This document shows positions 3,889 to 5,881 of a stretch of DNA of 5,881 bases, in pieces. This DNA is from JBLFWJ01 sp047611425 (GTDB lineage Bacteria > Bacteroidota > Bacteroidia > UBA10329): contig JBLFWJ010000190.1 in the NCBI GenBank assembly GCA_047611425.1, positions 1-5,881 on the forward strand, read 5' to 3'. Each line of letters starts with the position of its first letter. Positions within the stretch are counted from its first letter, which is position 1. Both the position numbers and the translations under genes were made by a program. The notes under the pieces are model-generated. The model searched no databases and was not told where the DNA came from. It worked only from the letters and a program-made list of their open reading frames with translations.

Positions 3889-5881
3889 CTACTTAATCAA
3901 TTTCAACTTCGAATAGTGAACGCCTTCCTGCGAGCTCATTCTCAAATGATACATGCCGGACTCCATTCCTGTCAGGTCTAGTTCGTGTCGATCATTCTGA
4001 GCAACTATGGATTCTGTTACGATTCTTCCTCGAGAGTCCATCACTTGCAATTGAACTTGATTTCCCTCGTTCACAACTACCACCTTTCCTCTTGTTGGAT
4101 TCGGGTATATCTGAATTTGATCCATCACGTTCTCTCTAACATCTGTTCTTGTAGGGTCGATCACCACCACATCATCGGTTAAAACAAACCCAATGCTGTC
4201 TTCGCTTGAGGTTAGAGCCGTTACATTTTCCAGTCCAATCGGTAAGTATTCTATTCCGGAGAGATTGTCTATCGTAACGATTCTGAATTGGCAAAGCAAT
4301 CCGTGACCATCAAGATTGATTCCATCCATTCTGGTAATTGCAATATCCACTCGGCCTTCACTTAGGAATGGTTTTGTAAACGTTAGTAAGTCAACGCCTT
4401 GAGTTCCGAAGATGGACTGGGCGAAGTTTACCTGTGCGTCATTCGGCATTGTGAGCGTCTCGTCCCAAACAATACTGAAGGAAAGACCATGAATACTATC
4501 TACAACTAGATCAGACTTAGCCATGTAGATTGACACGTTCACTGCTTCTTCAAGTCCTGCCGTGTCTGGCATCGCTTCAACCCATAACTCTGGTTCACCG
4601 CCGGCTAACTCAGTTTCGGTCTTATTGTGTGTAAGGCCGTAGTTAAGGTCTATGGCCAACGTATCATCAAAGTTGATGATACCGTTTCCATCGCAATCGG
4701 CATGCTTCAAATTCACATCGTTGTAAGAGAAATTGAAGATCCAATCATCGGCAGGTTGACCAACCCAATCGTTGGTTGCTGCGGGTCGTGTTGGGCCTGT
4801 TTGCGCAAATGCAAGTCCGACCCATAACGCATCAGAGGCCGTTACTACATTATCGCTGTTAGCATCTCCTGGCCAAACATCTCCGTTTCCAGCACAATCA
4901 ACTACAGTAAATAAATGGGTGATTGTGTTACAACCAGAAGAGTAAGTGAAACAAGCGTACGTGCCCAATCCAGCAACCGTAACTTCATTCTGACCATCAA
5001 AATCCAACATTTGAGTAGTGTTTCCACTTTGATCCGTGTACGTCCACTGGTAGATCAAAGAGCCTGGATCAAGGATAAGCGTTACGCTATCTTGACATAG
5101 TTCAAGCACTTCGTTTACCGGCTCATTCGCATAGATCATCACTGAGTCCATCACCGTACAGCCAGTGTATGTATCCACAACAGTTACTGTAACCGTTGTC
5201 GATTCCAGAATGGTCATTAACGGATATTGATCTGTTGGATCATCAAACATGGCAGCAGGGCTCCACTCAAACTCATATTGTCCACCTCCACCGGTAACGT
5301 CAACGCCTATTCCCATTTGACCGTTACACGCAATGGTGTCTTCCCATATTTCTGCAACTACTTCTGTAAGAAGCGTTATGCCGTAACTAGTCGTATAGAC
5401 ACATCCGTTAGTGAAAAACACCTCGGCAAATGCGATATATGTTCCAGATGCGTAATAAACAACTGGACCTTGACCTTCATCTATTATGGTCTGGCCATTA
5501 CCAAGTTCCCAGATTACGCTGTCGATTGTAGGTGTTGCACTTAGCGAAAAGTCCAACCAAGCACCACAACCGTCATAATCAAGGTCGGAATTAATTTGAG
5601 CGAAGCAAACACCTGTACTGCATTCCACTACTTCAAACTCATGGAATACTTGTAGGCAACCCGAGGTGTAAGACATGCACACGTAGGTTCCCAATTGATT
5701 AACGCTTAGAAAATTATCGTCAGCACTAAGGTTTGTTGTATTTCCAAGAAGGTTCGTAAACGTCCAGTTATAAAACTGACTATTGGCCGGTACCTGAAGA
5801 ACGACAATGCCATTACACAATTCAATGGTTTCATTGATTGCGACATTCGGGTAAATGATAATTGTATCGGAAGATGCGCAG
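3889..5881 (-). CDS. Multi-modular T9SS-secreted surface protein with dockerin-like and cohesin-like domains, 5'-truncated
   Basis: C-terminal 663 residues of a large exported protein; the frame stays open to the right edge, and a TTG at 5820 is not a start because repeat sequence continues upstream. Residue 1 is the first whole codon in the window. Modules: four-Cys Ig-like copy 1 (5-87); PKD-like (about 92-170, with WELGNG and a G-T-Y strand); a second PKD/SprB-like module (about 176-244, YEFEWSPA then a VTVVDTYTGC strand); four-Cys copy 2 (245-329); a dockerin-like pair of calcium loops (336-418); a cohesin-like beta domain (about 429-575, with D-S-I-x-G-L-S-F and G-x-V-D-I-A-I-T-R motifs); and a type A T9SS sorting domain (about 589-663: IYPNPTRGK, MDSRGRIV, GMYHLRM, KLKLIK). 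Family knowledge: such cargo crosses the outer membrane by T9SS, the sorting domain is cleaved, and the protein is attached to the surface or released. Probable role is adhesion, matrix or glycan interaction; any enzymatic domain would lie upstream. The gene stands alone and ends at the terminator 21 nt downstream. Confidence 0.9.
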   Translation of the reverse strand, partial: CASSDTIIIYPNVAINETIELCNGIVVLQVPANSQFYNWTFTNLLGNTTNLSADDNFLSVNQLGTYVCMSYTSGCLQVFHEFEVVECSTGVCFAQINSDLDYDGCGAWLDFSLSATPTIDSVIWELGNGQTIIDEGQGPVVYYASGTYIAFAEVFFTNGCVYTTSYGITLLTEVVAEIWEDTIACNGQMGIGVDVTGGGGQYEFEWSPAAMFDDPTDQYPLMTILESTTVTVTVVDTYTGCTVMDSVMIYANEPVNEVLELCQDSVTLILDPGSLIYQWTYTDQSGNTTQMLDFDGQNEVTVAGLGTYACFTYSSGCNTITHLFTVVDCAGNGDVWPGDANSDNVVTASDALWVGLAFAQTGPTRPAATNDWVGQPADDWIFNFSYNDVNLKHADCDGNGIINFDDTLAIDLNYGLTHNKTETELAGGEPELWVEAMPDTAGLEEAVNVSIYMAKSDLVVDSIHGLSFSIVWDETLTMPNDAQVNFAQSIFGTQGVDLLTFTKPFLSEGRVDIAITRMDGINLDGHGLLCQFRIVTIDNLSGIEYLPIGLENVTALTSSEDSIGFVLTDDVVVIDPTRTDVRENVMDQIQIYPNPTRGKVVVVNEGNQVQLQVMDSRGRIVTESIVAQNDRHELDLTGMESGMYHLRMSSQEGVHYSKLKLIK
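4627..4875 (-). other. Dockerin-like domain (two EF-type calcium loops)
   Basis: Residues 336-418 of the surface protein. Loop 1 is DANSDNVVTASD (339-350) and loop 2 DCDGNGIINFDD (395-406), both with Asp/Asn at positions 1, 3 and 5 and Asp at 12, as in type I dockerin calcium loops. Each is followed by a hydrophobic helix-like stretch (ALWVGLAF; TLAIDLNYGLTH). The 44-residue spacer between loops, containing TGPTR, WVGQPADDW and KHAD, is much longer than in classical dockerins (where the whole domain is about 60-70 residues). Confidence 0.75.
4894..5148 (-). repeat. Four-cysteine Ig-like module, copy 2
   Basis: Residues 245-329 of the visible surface protein, 240-242 residues after copy 1. 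C262, C310, C317 and C329 correspond to C22, C68, C75 and C87; W279 and G-N-T-T (286-289) are also kept. The copies differ by about two residues in length and clearly in sequence, so this is an old duplication. A longer series of copies may continue upstream of the window. Confidence 0.8.
5620..5868 (-). repeat. Four-cysteine Ig-like module, copy 1
   Basis: Residues 5-87 of the visible surface protein. It matches copy 2 in order: D-[TS]...I-Y strand, E-L-C (C22), Y-x-W-T (W39), G-N-T-T (46-49), L-G-T-Y-x-C (C68), S-G-C (C75), a final F-x-V-V-[ED]-C (C87). The shared aromatic core and cysteines point to a disulfide-stabilised beta-sandwich resembling Ig-like or PKD folds. Confidence 0.8.

Noticed and set aside
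5227..5544. Plus-strand 105-codon open frame, and shorter ones at 3985, 4627 and 4915
   Set aside because: All are antisense to the modular T9SS protein, whose internal repeats and domain motifs prove the minus frame is coding.
3889..5881. Cellulosome component
   Set aside because: Dockerin-like and cohesin-like resemblance is at the module level only; no catalytic or carbohydrate-binding module is visible, and the T9SS sorting domain places it in a Bacteroidota surface-protein context.
1..5881. Mobile element, phage, CRISPR or defence system
   Set aside because: No transposase, integrase, terminal inverted repeats, tRNA-associated direct repeats, CRISPR-like spaced repeats or defence effector domains were seen; the HD protein lacks the Cas3 or Cas10 context.

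Overview
The window reads as a chromosomal segment of a Bacteroidota bacterium, most likely a flavobacteria-like marine lineage. The strongest evidence is the large minus-strand protein, which ends in a type IX secretion system (T9SS) C-terminal sorting domain (IYPNPTRGK, a central MDSRGRIV, and a GMYHLRM/KLKLIK end). Such domains are essentially confined to this phylum. Supporting evidence is a tandem universal stress protein of the Bacteroidota type, start codons without Shine-Dalgarno sequences, and one candidate TAnnTTTG promoter element. Taxonomy below phylum is inference.

Layout. Positions 1-1266 (+) hold the 3' three quarters of an amidohydrolase family 3 (YtcJ-like) metal-dependent hydrolase, cut by the left edge. 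It is followed by an HD-domain phosphohydrolase (1325-1912, +), a two-domain universal stress protein (1969-2841, +) and, only 2 nt later, a lipoprotein (2844-3653, +) with two cysteine-rich Asp/Glu-containing repeats directly after the lipidation cysteine. A convergent gap (3654-3888) contains a clear intrinsic terminator serving the minus strand and a weaker hairpin behind the lipoprotein. Positions 3889-5881 (-) encode the C-terminal 663 residues of a large, multi-modular T9SS-exported surface protein. It has two copies of a four-cysteine Ig-like module, two PKD/SprB-like modules between them, a dockerin-like pair of calcium loops, a cohesin-like beta domain and the sorting domain. Its start lies beyond the right edge.

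Working together. The USP and lipoprotein genes are almost certainly co-transcribed and probably translationally coupled. The HD gene is separated from both neighbours by about 57 nt, and a promoter may lie just upstream of the USP gene, so membership of all four genes in one operon is uncertain. The minus-strand surface protein is an independent transcription unit. I see no RNA genes, CRISPR arrays, insertion sequences or phage genes. The content looks like ordinary Bacteroidota accessory or core chromosome. The observations most worth following are the unusual dockerin-like module with a long tryptophan-containing insert beside a cohesin-like domain in one polypeptide, and the coupling of a cytoplasmic stress protein to a cysteine-repeat lipoprotein.
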